Of a stretch of DNA of 64,000 nucleotides, positions 24,242 to 37,026 are shown one piece after another; within the stretch, counting starts at the first letter, position 1; each line of letters starts with the position of its first letter. Both the position numbers and the translations under genes were made by a program. The stretch covers positions 1 to 64,000 of the forward strand of contig VDMD01000049.1 of the NCBI GenBank assembly GCA_007026445.1, written 5' to 3'. The stretch is from Schizophyllum amplum (Eukaryota > Basidiomycota > Agaricomycetes > Agaricales > Schizophyllaceae). A model generated the notes under the pieces. The model made no database searches and had not been told where the DNA came from. It worked only from the letters and a program-made list of their open reading frames with translations.

Positions 24242-27200
24242 CTATTGCCGTAGAATCCTCCCTCGCTGTCCGATGGGTATTGGGGTGAGACAACATGGAC
24301 AAGCGAGCTTATCTCCTTCGCCTTCTTCTACTGCCCCTTCGGATCCTGAGACCACCGTCCTCGCCACCTCTCTCACTCGCACACTCTTGCAGGCTCTGCA
24401 CTTCGCCGACACGCGCATGCTTGAAGAGATCTTTGGCCGGCGCAGAGATACCTGGGCAGCTCGAAGCTGCAATGGGCGGGCAGGTCTTGCGCTCGACTCC
24501 GTCGCTCCGGCTTGCAGTAGCATATGTCGGATGCGCTCACATAGAGGGGGGTCATCTGGCGACTTCGGGCTTTCACCCAGAAGATCTAGCGGTGTCTCGC
24601 CGCCATTATCACGGGCGTTGACGTCGGACTGTAGGTCGATCAGCAGGCGGACGACTTCTTCCATGCAATTGTAGGTGGCCATATGCAGAGGCGATAAACC
24701 ACTTCTCGTGCGAGCTTGGATATCCGCGCCTCGGTCGAAGAGGAGTTTGGCAAACTCGAGGCGACCGTGCTGAGCTGCGAGGTTAAGGGGTGTCCACCTA
24801 GCTTCTTCACGCGCCTCGACATTCGCACCGTGATCAAGGAGGAGTTGGGCAACCTCAAAGTGACCTTCCTGTGTTGCCAGATGGAGGGCTGTCCACAGAC
24901 TATCGCTGGGAGCATTGACGGCTGCGCCTCGGCCGATGAGGAGGCGAGCGACCCCCACGTGATTTTCCTGCGCTGCGTACAGAAGGGGTGTCAACCCTTG
25001 CTCGTCGCGCGCCTCGACATCCGCACCGTGGTCGAGGAGGAGTTGGACAATCTTGAAATGGCCATCCTGCGTTGCAAGGTGGAGTGTTGTCGATTGCTTA
25101 TTGGCGCGGGCCTCAATATTCGCATCGTGATCGAGGAGGAGTCGGACAATCTCGAGGTGACCGTTGTGCGCTGCGACGCGAAGCGGTGTCCACTGCATAC
25201 TGTTGTGTGCCTCGATATCCGCACCGTGGTCGAGAAGGAGACGGGCAGCTTCGAGCCGACCAATTCTTGCTATGTTGTGTAGAGATGTACCTCCTCCGAA
25301 CTCGCGTGCGTCAACATCCGCACCTCGGTCGACGAGGAGTTGGGCAACCTCGCGGTGACAGTACTCGAATGTCATGTGGTAAGGTGTGCTCTGCCCAATG
25401 TTGCGTGCATTGACATCAGCGCCATGGTCGAGGAGGTATCGGGCAGCCTCGAGGTGACCCTCTCGCGCTGCAATATGGAGGGATGTATGCTGCGCGCGAC
25501 TGCATGCCTGAGCATCCCGCCGCAGTCGAGTAGGAGTCGGATGACTTCGGGATTTTCGCTACGCGCTGCATAGTGAAGGGGGGTCTCACTATTCGGCCCT
25601 CCGCGTGCGTGAAGATCTGCGCCGAGGTCGAGGAAGAGTCGAACAGTCTCGAGGTGGCCCCCTTGCGCTGCAATGTGGAGGGCTGTCTCCTGCCGGCGAC
25701 TGCATGCGCGAACATCCGCACCGTAGTCGAGGAGAAGTCGGATGAGCGTGAGATTTCCGCTCTGCGCTGCAGTTTGAAGGGGATCCCAATCAGTTGCTTC
25801 GCGTCGGATAGCCGCGCCGTGCTCAAGGAGGAGCCGGGCAGCTTCAACATCATGCTGAGACACCGCAATAAAGAGAGCTGCGTCAACTTCCGCATCCGGC
25901 GCACCTTGCTCAACGAGGAAGAGAGCGACGTCGAGATGTCTGTTCACCATTGCGAGACGAAGCGGTGTCCATCCTTCCTCCTCTGCAGCATCGATTTTGG
26001 CACCCCTGTCGACCAGAAGACGTACAAGCTCGATCTTATCATGATATGCCGCTAAATGAAGGGGTGTGTAGCGCCGTTCGACGGGAGCATCGACAACGGA
26101 GTCAACGAGAATGGGAGCCGTTGCCTCACTGAGCTGACCATTGAATAGAACGGAAGTGAATCTCACCGCTCGCAGAGACTCGGCCCGCCCTTCAACGTTA
26201 GCTCCTAGCCGATCGATGAGCAGAGTCGTCAGCAGCTTGCTCCCTATTTGGACCGCAGCGTAGAGAGATATGGTGGCCACGTCTTTCTGACCAGTGTGGG
26301 CGAGAGCGTCGATAACATCCTGCTCGAGATCACGGTCTCTGTCAAGATCGACCTTGGCGAAATAGAACACCCAGGTCCATATCAGATGGTGGACACGCTT
26401 TTGCGAACGAAAGCAGTCCACGTTCGCATTGATATATGCGAGGCACGTGCGAGTCATGGACGCGTAATCTTCATTTGGATCGATGTGAAAGTACCTGGTT
26501 GCAGGGCAAGCCAGGGAGTCCGCCGGGGGGTCCAGTAGGTGGTCCTTCACGGAGGCGTGCGCAACACGTACTTCTTCATCGCGCAAGGCCAGGAATGTAG
26601 ACCCTACGAGAGCAATCACATAGTCTGCAGACGAATTCAGAGAGGCGTCGTAGACGGGCATGCGCCCGAAGTACTCGAAGGACATCAGGTGAGCGAATTC
26701 ATCGATCGTGAGAGGCTTCACTGCCAGGATAGCCCACGCAAGCAAGCGGCGGACAGGTTCAGGCGCGCCGGTCTCAAATATGCCGGCCAAGACCTGGTCG
26801 TAGAGCTTCGCCAGGGTCCTCGGGGACCTCTCGAGGCGTTCCCGAACCTGTGAGGGTATACCGGCGACGTTGATAAGCCCTTTAACTTGCAGGACAGTCC
26901 AGCGAAAGCTACCGGCTCATCAGCATTGGGATTGTGCATGCGAAATACGTGCACGCACTTGCCATCCGCGCCCGCGCTCAGCGAGTCCCGTACTAGATCT
27001 GTATCGGCGACCCTACCTAGCAGACCACCTTTGGCGAGGTGCCCGTCAAGAAGGGTCTTGATGTCGCCAGTTACAAGGTCCTCATTCATAGCGACGCGGG
27101 CGCCAGAGAGGGCCTCCAGGTCTGCGCGAAAGAATACCTCGTAGCGGCTTGAGAACATGAGCGATACATTGGAATGAATCTCAAATTTTCGAGAAATGGA

Positions 27201-29368
27201 ACGACTGCGGGGTCGTCGGCCTCGTCCAATGCGTCCACGACAATGAAGATATGCAAGGGTGTGGCTTTGAGCGTGACATCAAGATTATGCCGCATCTCCT
27301 GAAGAGAGACCTGGGAATGCCCGCTTGAAGCACGCTGCTGAATCAGTCGACATGCGCATTCGGGTATGTTGTATGCGAGCTGGCAAAGTAACGACGAGAG
27401 AAACGCGCGCAGATTTCGAGGGCTTGACCCGGTCGTGTCGAAGAGATGGGACAGGGTGATCGACGGTGCGTCGCCGGAGGTTGCGGCCTCCCCTGAAGGT
27501 CTCGAATGGCAGCTGCTCTGAGATGATGTTAGCGCCAGTGCAAAAGAGATATGCATGACGAGAACTTGCGCACATCATTGTACTCTTCCCACAACCGGCT
27601 CGTGGAACGTCAGTCAATATACAAAGAATGAGCTTGATACTAAGCGCACCTTTCCCGTGCAGCCATAGAACCGTTATCGCACCCTTCTTGAAGGACGTAA
27701 ACTCCTCGCCGTCGAGGAACCAAGAGCCCGTCGACATAGCGCGATCGTCAAGGAGGCTATTCATTTTGACGGAGGAGTCCGGACAATGAAGCCATGCAAA
27801 AATCTTATCGATTTCCGCGGTCTCTGCAGTACCGTGTCGTCAGAAAGTACATGTATCGGCAATCACCATCTTACTCTTGACTATGCTCATGTCGTTGATT
27901 TGTCGAAGGAGCGCACGTTGGATATGCTCCAGAATACCGCGATTGGCCCTTTGTTCATCCGACGCCAAGCCGGCATACTCGCGAACCATAACTTCCGACA
28001 TGTCAGACTCGGTGCAGAGAGGGATAAGAATTGACATACCGTATACATCCTGCGCGATCTTGGTGATGCTTGCAAGGGACGACCGAGTCACCTCCTGTTC
28101 TTCTTGGCTCCCTGAGTGCGGAAAATCAAGTTAAAGAGATGCTAAACAGTAAAGAACGACCACGCTCACAAGCGTTACTCTCCGTGAGAAGCGCCATGGT
28201 CTCCTTGGCCGTATAGAGCGTCACAGCCGACACAGTCTCATGGTGGGTACTCGCCAGCCGGCTCAGATCTGCTAGAGCCGACGCCACCGCCTTCGACTTG
28301 GCGAGTTTCTTTAGCCACAAGACTGTTCAAAAGCATCAGCTGGAGTACCGAAAAAGCAGTTTGTTATCTTACCGAGGCGCCCCTGCTTCCAGACCTTTCG
28401 AATGACACCTAACACAACGAGGATTTGCGCGAGCAACTTGACGGAGGCCTCCCTCAACGTATCATCCTCGAGCACGTGTGCGGCAGCCGGTTTCAAGATG
28501 CGAAGGTGGTGGGCCATGGTGTCGAAGGCGTCCGATATTGCGTCTAGCTCATCCCCAGCCTCTACTGCCCCCTGACAAATATATCAATAGCATATTACGT
28601 ATCGCGCATATGCTGCGCACCTTGCACAGCTCGCCAACAGCAGCGAAAATTGCTTTCGAGGGCTGGAAGGCCTGAGCAAACGAATTAGCCTCGCTGTTAC
28701 CAGCGCCTGGATTACGGAACACGGCTCACCAAACCGACCGCTTCCCCGGCGATGGTGCATAGCGGACCAAGCACTGCGACAACTGGCGTGAGAGATCTTC
28801 GAAGAGATTGCAGGCCGCCCTCGCGAAAGGCTTTGAAATTCCTCTGATGCTCATCCAGGTATTGGAAGATCGAGCTCTCCGAATCGAAGGGCACGCCTTG
28901 TTCCGCGCAGAGGTCGACGCCCGTCTTGGACTTATACCTCGCAATCGCTTCGTGCCATAGAGCTGCGATGGATGAGCTTGCGGGTTGTACCGATGGGACG
29001 AGCGATGCCGTCGATGAAGAGGCCGAATCAACCGACAATGGCGCCGGCAAGGCGAAGGAGGGATCGGACGAGGATGTTGGTGAAGTCAATACTGGCAGCA
29101 CCACCCACGACGTCGAGGTCGCAGGGTTGTGCGAGTGATACGGAGACGCCGACGGCAGGGACGAGGGGAGCTCCGGAGAGCCTACGAGTGTTGACGAAGG
29201 GACCGGCGATGCTATCGAGGCGGTCTGCGGAGGTGTCGATGGGCGCGCTTCGTACGACGGCGACCTTGGCTGCTCCGAGGCACTGGTAGAGGATCGGCTG
29301 AACAATCCAGACACCAGTCCTTGGACGAGTCGGTGACGCCGACTTGTCGACGACGAAAGGTTGGCCAT
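24242..29368 (-). pseudogene. NLR copy A: Goodbye-NACHT-ankyrin STAND gene with two apparent frameshifts
   Basis: Starts at 29368 with a Ser/Pro-rich linker. A Goodbye-type domain follows ('LWHEAIARYKSKTGVDL', 'LDAISDAFDTMAHHL', 'LLAQILVVLGVIRKVWKQGR') over exons separated by introns at 28672-28729, 28572-28620, 28323-28372, 28112-28169 and 27992-28039. The NACHT part has Walker A 'GKGAGCGKST' (interrupted by an intron), Walker B 'HIFIVVDALDEADDP' and 'YFHIDPNEDYASMTRTCLAY' at the start of the helical arm. About 16 ankyrin repeats follow. Compared with copies B and C one base is missing near 27490 (after 'RDLQ') and one near 25517 (within a repeat, 'LLLDCG'); each shifts the frame. The tail is Cys/Arg-containing. 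It would act as a cytosolic nucleotide-dependent sensor if intact. The lesions could be real or sequencing errors. Confidence 0.85.
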
Positions 29369-29369
29369 C

Positions 29370-30780
29370 GTCGTCGAGGAAGATCAGATCGTGGTCGCGA
29401 GATGAGAGTGCTGATGTTCGACAGGATGGCGGCTGTGAAGCGACCGCGTGCGCACGGCGATTCCTCAGTTCCGGCGCGACGTCATGGGAAGGGCGAGGAC
29501 GGACCAGTTCTATAGGCAGGGCGGCACATGTGAGAAACGAGATCAAGAACCACAGGAGAAGCCACGAGACGCAAAAGCTATGGTAAGATACCTGTACTGC
29601 CAACAGTGCGCAGGAAGGGGACATGACCGCGCAGCTGTGTTCTTCCTGGTTATCATTGCAACAGCTGGGGTTGTGACCAGACTCACCACAAAGGATATAT
29701 GCGCATCCATCTATATGTGCCTAAGAGAGCGGCTCAGAACCGCGCCGGCGGGTGACGGCTCCTCATAGAAGATAATCTTTTCATTTTCTTGTGCAGTGTA
29801 TTTGGACACGCGTCCAACGTCAGCCAAAAGATATCAAGGTCAATCAAGATCGCATTCGACTGAGTATCTGGCGCATTTGACTACATGATTCCGTGATACA
29901 AATCTGGGCGACATTCGTGAGTGAAGGAGCGAAGAGACGCAACAATGAAGAACTCACCCTGCCGCTCAATGCCGGAGCTGTCTCCGGACCAAAAAGAGAG
30001 GTGCTCGTATCTCTCTGGGGAGCGAGTCCGCGCCTTTCCATACCTGTCCTCGAGCGTCGCGCTCGACAAAGTTCAATCATCCTCAGTGCCTCCCGAGACA
30101 GCAAAATTTGAGCTCTAAATTATGCTGGATAGACACAAAAAAATCGCAGAGTCTGTCGAGAGAGACCGTTCGCCCGCGGATCTTGCAAGGGGGAAAGTTG
30201 AATAACGATGACGGTCGAGAACAAGCCATCCTTGTTTGGTCTTGATTGCGCCTTCCTGATTCGGCCGTCCCATTGTTCTCGTGCCTTAGTCGTGTGCGTC
30301 TCCTCATCGGCGCCGGATCATCCACCTCCTATTTACTGTCGAGCGGCATGACATTCGTCGTCGGTGTGACATCTGGCTTCAGCGGACGGCAAAAGAAGCG
30401 CTCGCGAGAAAGCAACCAATTTGCAGGAAGCGCGTACCTTCAGGTACTCTCGTTTAATCGCCACCCATCTTACGAATGATTTGCCCTGGACCAGTCAGCA
30501 TCGAGACGTCGGGGGGGAAGGCATTCATGTCATTGCACCGGGACTACATAACATACATATGGCACCGAGGATACATACTCGCGCGGCATCCGCAGGAAAA
30601 CATACTCGGCATCCGCAGTAAAGCAATGACGGCGGGAGTGGACTGCGATTGACGAGCGCTCGTAGACGGCCGTCAGTGTCCAAGACGGGTTGTCCAGCGG
30701 TCCGAGATGGGTCCAGCGGTTCAAACGGTGTCCAGCGTCCAACGGGGTCCAGCGTCCAAGACGTCCTGATTGTTGATGGT
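29370..30780. other. 5' flank of NLR copy A
   Basis: No confident gene. The part around 29890-30300 resembles the 5' flank of NLR copy C (63390-63845), including a reverse-orientation copy of the short dispersed repeat at about 30205-30285. This suggests that NLR genes were duplicated with their upstream DNA. Confidence 0.5.
30205..30285 (-). repeat. Dispersed short repeat, reverse copy 2
   Basis: Reverse-orientation member of the AGAACAA...TTGTTC family. It closely matches the copy at 63757-63837, including the flanking 'GACGGTCGAGAACAAGCCAT' type sequence. Confidence 0.65.
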
Positions 30781-30821
30781 AGGTCGTGCCCGTTCGATGG
30801 AAAGATGTCTTCGCCGGCTAC

Positions 30822-31175
30822 ATGGGAGACTCTCTGACATGCAGGTGGCCGGTTCGAGAGACTGTGCTCCCAGAGCTGTTCGTTTTGGGCGATCATGGCT
30901 CAGTGTATCAGGCTTGCGAGCGGGAGTTAGTCCTTTACTCAATGTGGCGCGACGTAGACTTACGAGGGTCAGCGGACGGAGGAACACGGCGCGGAGGACA
31001 CAGGATATTTCCTGATGGGAGGCGTATAAATCGGTGGGTTGTCTTCAACGCATACGCAGGCACCTTGAGGGAGATGCTCTACAACCGTATCTGCAGGACA
31101 TGTCAGATGAAGACGCTCGAGGAAACACACGACGCATGCATGCCATGTGCATACGCTAGGTCTTCTGTTCTATAG
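30822..31175 (+). CDS. Possible small protein with C-terminal CxxC pairs, unknown
   Basis: An open frame of 117 codons from the ATG at 30822. The translation has balanced composition ('MGDSLTCRWPVRETVLPELF', 'RRINRWVVFNAYAGTLREML') and ends in 'ICRTCQMKTLEETHDACMPC', two CxxC pairs that could bind a metal. No family is recognised, no introns are evident and no paralogue is seen in the window. It may be a chance frame. Confidence 0.25.
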   Translation: MGDSLTCRWPVRETVLPELFVLGDHGSVYQACERELVLYSMWRDVDLRGSADGGTRRGGHRIFPDGRRINRWVVFNAYAGTLREMLYNRICRTCQMKTLEETHDACMPCAYARSSVL

Positions 31176-31199
31176 TGGCTTCCCGCTATGTGAAGTCGA

Positions 31200-32000
31200 C
31201 GCGAAGGGCGAGCCGGTGACACGTAGGTTGGCATAGGCAAGCGCGACGACCCATGGAGGCGTTCCAAGCGCCTTCACGTCTTCATTGAAGTCTGAGATGT
31301 CCTCGTCTTGGGCACGCGATCCTCAGCGAACAGCTCGTCGAGCGCCACACCTCTGCCGAAGGGTAGTCCTCGTCAGTCGCGCGATGCGACCGGTTCCTAG
31401 CGGGAGATATTACTGCTGGGGGCATCAGAGCGGGGCCACGAAAGGGAAGCTGAGACGCACCAGGCGACCAAGACGAGGAAGCTACGATCGACCTCCGACT
31501 CCATAGTTTATGCACGCAAGGTAGAAGGTTTGAGGGCAACTAGTATGCAGATTGCGATTAATACCAGCAGGTTCTGTGCGGCGGGCCGACGCACGAGCGC
31601 GCGATCCCAAAGAAGAGCAAAGGCGATACGCACATTTGGATGATCGTGCAGCAATCGTCTCCATCTCTCGTCTGTCCGTCTTCGTTTTCACTGCCGTGGT
31701 CCATACCGAGCAGCGAGTTATTCGGCCGGTGCGGGGACCGTTCAGAGTGCAATCGTCGCTGATTTTCCAGGGACCCGGCCTACTGCGAGACTCTTGAAGC
31801 CCAGAGGTGACCACGGATGCCAGTCGCATATGCAACGTAGAGACCTGAGAGTATGAAGGAATTCCCGGCGAAAAGGACCACAAGTCGAACATGACTGGCC
31901 GAGAACAAAGCGCAGAAGAACAATGAGCCTGCCGAAACGAGCGACCGTCCAAGCAGGTACAAACAACAGTCGCTCTTGTTCCCCGCCTTCATGTTCACAA
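31200..32000 (-). pseudogene. Decayed gene block, duplicate of 53.4-54.2 kb
   Basis: Minus-strand pieces include a hydrophobic segment near 31950-31800 ('SAGSLFFCALFSASHVRLVV') and a C-terminal acidic motif near 31320-31270 ('DEDISDFNEDVKALG', in a different frame). The same motif, also out of frame, occurs at 53520 ('AEDCRARMRTSQTWPKT' in the shifted reading). Nucleotide similarity extends over several hundred bases between the two blocks. The combination of hydrophobic segments and an acidic 'ED-SDL' tail recalls the multi-span Agaricomycete DUF6533-type membrane proteins. That identification is tentative and no intact frame exists in either copy. Confidence 0.4.
31913..31985 (+). repeat. 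Dispersed short repeat, copy 3
   Basis: AGAACAATGAGCC...GCTCTTGTTCC, same orientation as the copy at 22872. It lies 2 kb beyond the 3' end of NLR copy B. Confidence 0.7.
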
Positions 32001-32009
32001 TCTCTAACT

Positions 32010-33400
32010 CCTCATCTACGCTGCTCCTCGTGCTCCTGACTGACCTCTAAAGGTTCTTGCTGTCTGCGAGAGGCCTCTTGATGTGCCGCACTACAAAGCC
32101 GCCCAGAACTGGCTGAGTCTCGACTTCCGCGACGCTCGCTAATCGCGACCTCTGTCCCCGGGCAGGTCATCAGAGCGCAGGAGGGACTGGAGAATATAGC
32201 AGCGTCATGAGGCGCTGGGACTGTCCCGAATCCGGACACTCGACCTTGCGGTGCGTTCTACTTCGCCTTCATCACCAGTCGCTGAACCCCAAGACGGCAT
32301 TTAGTTCGACGGTCAGCTATGGGCGTAATCGGGTTCAAGGAACCCTCCGCGTTCTCACAGAGCTCCCTCGTCCGGGGCAATGTAGTGATGTCACGCATGA
32401 AGGGGGGGGGCGCAGATTTGGATAAGCTCTGGCTCTACGCCAGGCTCAACCCGGAGAATTGGGCCTGCAGTGCGTCCTTCTCTTGCTTGAATGTCCCGTC
32501 ACTGATCAAGCTGTCGCTAGACGTATAGACGAACGTGTACTTACGTACTTCTACCCTACAATCAATGCAAACCCCATTTGAACAATGCTGCCTCCACCCC
32601 TTGAACTCGCGCGAATGCGTACCCATGCGGGAACGTCGTGCACATTTGCAACGGACCTCAATCGCTCACCCACTCACCCTTCGTCGCCAGCTATGGAAGA
32701 CCCACCGGCTTGGACGCAGGCCGACGCTCCAACATGTTGTCTTCCTCAAACTCATCGGCTTCGACGACGGGCTCATGCTCTTACTGACTCTGCATGCGTC
32801 GCGGAGCTCAGGAACGGAGTACCAGTCCTACCGTAGCATCGTCTCCGGGCCCCAACCACGCCGTCATTCGCCGCTATACAGCCTCGACCCCGACACCGTT
32901 CTCGACATCAATGTCGTCCTCAATACAGCGTCGACCTCCGGGCCTCCCACACCACGCCATCCTACCACCTTGACTTCATCTTGGTGGTTGTTTTGAACCC
33001 CACTAGGTCCTTCAAAAACGCGTCAAGCTGGAGGAAGACATCGTACTCAACGCGCATCTCATATCCATAGGTGCGTGTTTCCATTCTTCCGTTCTTACGC
33101 TCTCTGACCTTCGCCGCAGTATTCGTAGCCCCGCATCGCACTACGTATCTGTGCTGTACCCGTCCCAAGAAACCGTCACTTCATCACCAACCTGACACCC
33201 TTCCCTCTCATCGGCAAACGCTCACAGGCTGCAAGTACAGGAGCACGTTTGGCGACCGCTACCTGATGTCCGCCAGTTCACCTATCAAGTCGTTCATCTT
33301 CGGCAAGGCTGGCTGGGATATGTGGCGAGACCAGTCACGGATCCCTCTCTCAGACGGAGCGCCCATGACCGGCGGCAATGTACTCACCGCCAGCACGGGC
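32010..33400. other. 3' flank of NLR copy B, no confident gene
   Basis: Shares scattered similarity with the 3' flank of copy A (23.1-24.2 kb). I could not build a gene on either strand. Confidence 0.45.
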
Positions 33401-33407
33401 GAGTCTT

Positions 33408-33583
33408 CCTTCTCAACGCAGTCGGCGAGCCTGCTCAACGCAGTCGGCGAGCTTGCTCAACGCAGTCGGCGAGTCTGCTCAACACAGTCGGCGGACCTGC
33501 TCAACGCAGTCGGCGGACCTGCTCAACGCAGTCGGAGGACATTCTCAACGCAGTCGGCGGACATGCTCGACGCAGTCGGCCGA
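33408..33583. repeat. 22 bp minisatellite, 8 units
   Basis: Eight direct units of consensus CCTGCTCAACGCAGTCGGCG plus GA/AG, each 22 bp, with a few substitutions. Because 22 is not a multiple of three, all plus frames stay open through it, giving repeated 'AQRSRR', 'STQSAD' and 'LLNAVG' peptides in rotation. These are artefacts of the repeat rather than evidence of a gene. Confidence 0.85.
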
Positions 33584-35525
33584 CCTGTACGTGCCGTCGC
33601 CTCCGGGCCGCTCTCTTCAAGAGCTCATCCAGAAAGTCGCGTGTTTGGTCGCCTTCAACCTTTTCAAGCGACAATGCTCTTGGAGCCTAGAACATAGCGC
33701 ACTTAAAGCCCAGAACATAGCGCACTCGAAGCGCAGAACATAGCGCACGCCAAGCTCAACCTATGCCGAGCACAGAGTATCCCGCAATATATACCGCACG
33801 TACATGGCGCCGTCGCCGACATAATCCGCCCACAACAATGTTCATTCGCCGGACGACCTTACAAGTCGGTCTCCCCGAAGCGTCCTCTCACTTTGTGCCA
33901 CCACCGTAATATCTCTCGCCCTCGCTGTCTAATGTTCAGCAGACCATCAAGTGAGATGGCGTGAATGAGCGCACCTTCGCTTCTCTTGCCCATGGGTCTC
34001 GTCAAGTCTCGGCTGCACCGTTTCCCCCGCCTTCTCCCACGGCGCCTTCAACTCCGGACTCAATCTCCAACCCTTCAGCTTCAGTTCCAGACTCGATCTC
34101 TGTCTCTGCAAGCCGTGCGCTTGACCCCGCCGCTCCGGCTTGCAGGAGCATGTGTTCGATGCGCTCGCGCAGAGAGAGGTCTTCTGGTGCCTTTGACCAA
34201 CCACCGATAACATCGAGCGGTGTCTCGCCGTCGTTGGTGCGGGCGTTCACATCACAGCCCAGGTCGATAAGCAGGCGGACAACTGCCTCCATGCAATAAT
34301 AGGCGGCCATATGCAGAGGCGTCCGGCCACGTACACCACGAATATCTACACATGCGCGTCGGTCGATGAGGAGGCGGAAAACTTCGGGATGACCATTCAT
34401 CGCCGCGCAGTGGACAGGCGCCCACCCAGATATAATAAGGCGTGATTCGACGTCTGCACCGTGATCAAGGAGAATTCGGGCAACCTCGAGCTGACCGTTC
34501 TGCGCTGCGAGGTGAAGGGGTGTCCAGGCATCTTCTGCGTGTGCATTGACAGCAGCGCCTCGGTCGAGTAGAAGACGAGCAACTTCGAGAGTTCCGACTT
34601 TCACTGCGAAGTGGAGGGCTGTCCACCCATGCTCCTTGCGTGCATCGACATCCGCACCATTGTCGAGGAGGAGTCGGACGACCTCGAGGCGATCGTGCTG
34701 CGCTGCAATGAAAAGGGACGTACAGTTATCCGCCATGCGCGCGTCGACATTCGTGCCTCTGCCGAGGAGGAGGCGAACGACCTCGAGATAGTCACACGCC
34801 GCGGCAAGATGAAGGGCCGTCCAGTTATGCCTTCCATGTGCCTCGATATCTGCGCCTCTATCGAGAAGGAGCTGAACAACTTCGAGATGGCCTTGAGGCG
34901 CGGCGATATGAAGGGCCGTCCAGTCATACATGTCATGTACTTCGATATCCGCGCCCTTGTCGAGAAGAAGCTGAACGACCTCGGGATGGCCATAGCCCGC
35001 GGCGATATGAAGGGCCACTCGGCTATCCTTCTGCAATGCGTCGACAATTGCACCTCCATCGAGGAGCAGGCGAACAATTTCGAGGTGGCCATGACCCGCG
35101 GCGATGTGAAGAGGTGACCATTCATCCATTTGGCGTGCGTCAACGTTAGAGCCTTTGCCTATGAGCAGACGAGCAACCTCGAGATGGCCCTCTCGCGCTG
35201 CGATGTGGAGAGGTATCCACTCGTTCACTTGGCCTACATCGGTATCCGCGCCATGGTCGAGGAGCAGGCGAACGACCTCATAATAGCCTTTCAGCGCTGT
35301 GATATAAAGGGGTGTACAGCCATCCTTTTCGCGTGCGTCGACGTTAAGGCCTCTGGAGAGGAGCAAGCGAGCAACCTCGAGATGATTGTTCCACGCTGCA
35401 ACGTGAAGAGATGTCCAGTCATCCACCTCGCGCGTCTCGATATCAGCGCCACCGTCGAGGAGCAGGCGAACGACCTCGAGATGGCCCACTCGCGCTGCGA
35501 TGTAGAGGGGCGTACAGCTTCTTTT

Positions 35526-36416
35526 TCCGCGTACGTCGACGCTAGCGCCTTTGCTGAGGAGCAAGCGAGCAACCTCGAGGTGACCGGTCTCCGCTGCGAT
35601 GTGGAGGGGTGCCCACCCATTCACCGTGCGCGCCTGGGCATCCGCATTGTGGTCGAGGAGGAGTTGGGCAACCTCGAGGTGGCCGCTCTCCGCTGCGGCG
35701 TAGAGGGGTGCCTCGTCACTCTTGTTGCGTACATCTACATCGGCGCCTTGGTCGAGGAGGAGTCGGGCAAGCTCGAGGTGGCCGTTCGCCGCTGCGATGT
35801 GGAGGGGTGCCCACCCATTCACCGTGCGCGCCTGGGCATCCGCATTGTGGTCGAGCAGGAGTTGGGCAACCTCGAGGTGGCCGGTCTCCGCTGCGGCGTG
35901 GAGGGGTGCCTCGCCACTCTTGTTGCGTACATCTACATCGGCGCCTTGGTCGAGGAGGAGTCGGGCAAGCTCGAGGTGACCGGTCTCCGCTGCGATGTGG
36001 AGGGGTGCCCACCCATCCACCGTGCGCCCCTGGGCATCCGCATTGTGGTCGAGGAGGAGTTGGGCGACCTCGAGGTGGCCGGTCTCCGCTGCGGCGTGGA
36101 GGGGTGCCTCGCCACTCTTGTTGCGTACATCTACATCGGCGCCTTGGTCGAGGAGAAGTCGGGCAAGCTCGAGGTGGCCGTTCGCCGCTGCGATGTGGAG
36201 GGGTGCCCACCCAGTTACCGTGCGCCCCTGGGCATCCGCATTGTGGTCGAGGAGGAGTTGGGCAACCTCGAGGTGGCCGGCTTTCGCTGCGGCGTGGAGG
36301 GGTGCCCACCCATCCTCCGTGCGCGCCTGGGCATCCGCATTGTGGTCGAGGAGGAGTTGGGCAACCTCGAGGTGGCCGGCCTCCGCTGCGATGTAGAGCG
36401 GTGCCCACTGTCTATC
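35526..36416 (-). repeat. Homogenised 198 bp (two-ankyrin) higher-order repeat in NLR copy B
   Basis: Ankyrin repeats 3-11 of copy B. Two alternating 33-residue types ('GWAPLHIAAxxGHLELARLL' and 'EAPLHAAAETGHLEVAQLLL') recur about four times as near-identical 198 bp units, while the remaining repeats of the array are clearly diverged from each other. Such local homogenisation indicates recent unequal exchange or gene conversion within the array. Confidence 0.85.
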
Positions 36417-36993
36417 TTCACGTGCGTCTACATCGGCGCCTCGGTCGAGAAGGCGTTGGGCAACCTCGAGGTAATCGTTCCATACGGCAGAGTCAAGCGG
36501 TGTCCAGTTGATTTCGTTCCAAGCATCGAGTTTGGCTCCCCTGACGATCAGAGGCCGTACAAGCTCAATTTTGTTATTATGTGCAGCGTGATGAAGAGGT
36601 GTGCAATGATGTTCAGAGCCATCGACAGCGGAGTGCGAGTCGACAAGTATGGGAATCGTCGTCTCAGGATCACTATCACATGCAGTAGTCATCCCCGCCA
36701 CTGGCAGAGGTCTCGCTCGCCCGTCGACGTCTGCTCCGAGCCGATCAAGAAGCAATGTCGAAACGAGGATATTCCCCGTACGGACTGCAGCGCACAAAGA
36801 CGCGGTGACCAAATCTTTATGATCAATCTTTGAGAGAGCATCGATGACATCCTGCCACAGATGGTGGTCTCTGTCGAGATCCACCTTCGTGAAATAGGAG
36901 ACCCACGCCCAAATCAAATGGTGGATGCGTCCCTGCGAACGAGTAAGGCCCGTTCTCGCGCTGATGTATGCGAGGCACGTGCGAGTCATAGAC

Positions 36994-37026
36994 CACTGGG
37001 AAACTCGAACAGGGTTGCGATCACCC
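36994..37026 (+). repeat. Left terminal inverted repeat
   Basis: 33 bp ending in GCGATCACCC. It is followed at once by an inverted copy of the inner motif (GGGGTGATCGCGACCC), so that the end forms a short hairpin. Confidence 0.9.

Noticed and set aside
30822..31175. Zinc-finger gene on the strength of two CxxC pairs
   Set aside because: Kept only as a low-confidence frame; spacing fits no finger I can name and there is no second copy.
33408..33583. Regularly spaced repeats suggestive of a CRISPR array
   Set aside because: Units are contiguous with no spacers, and the genome is eukaryotic; it is a minisatellite.
35130..36833. 567-codon plus-strand frame and a 300-codon frame at 35609-36511
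   Set aside because: They are antisense reflections of the ankyrin repeats of NLR copy B; the repeated 'GVPRHSCCVHLHRRLGRG' type peptides follow from the 99/198 bp repeat.
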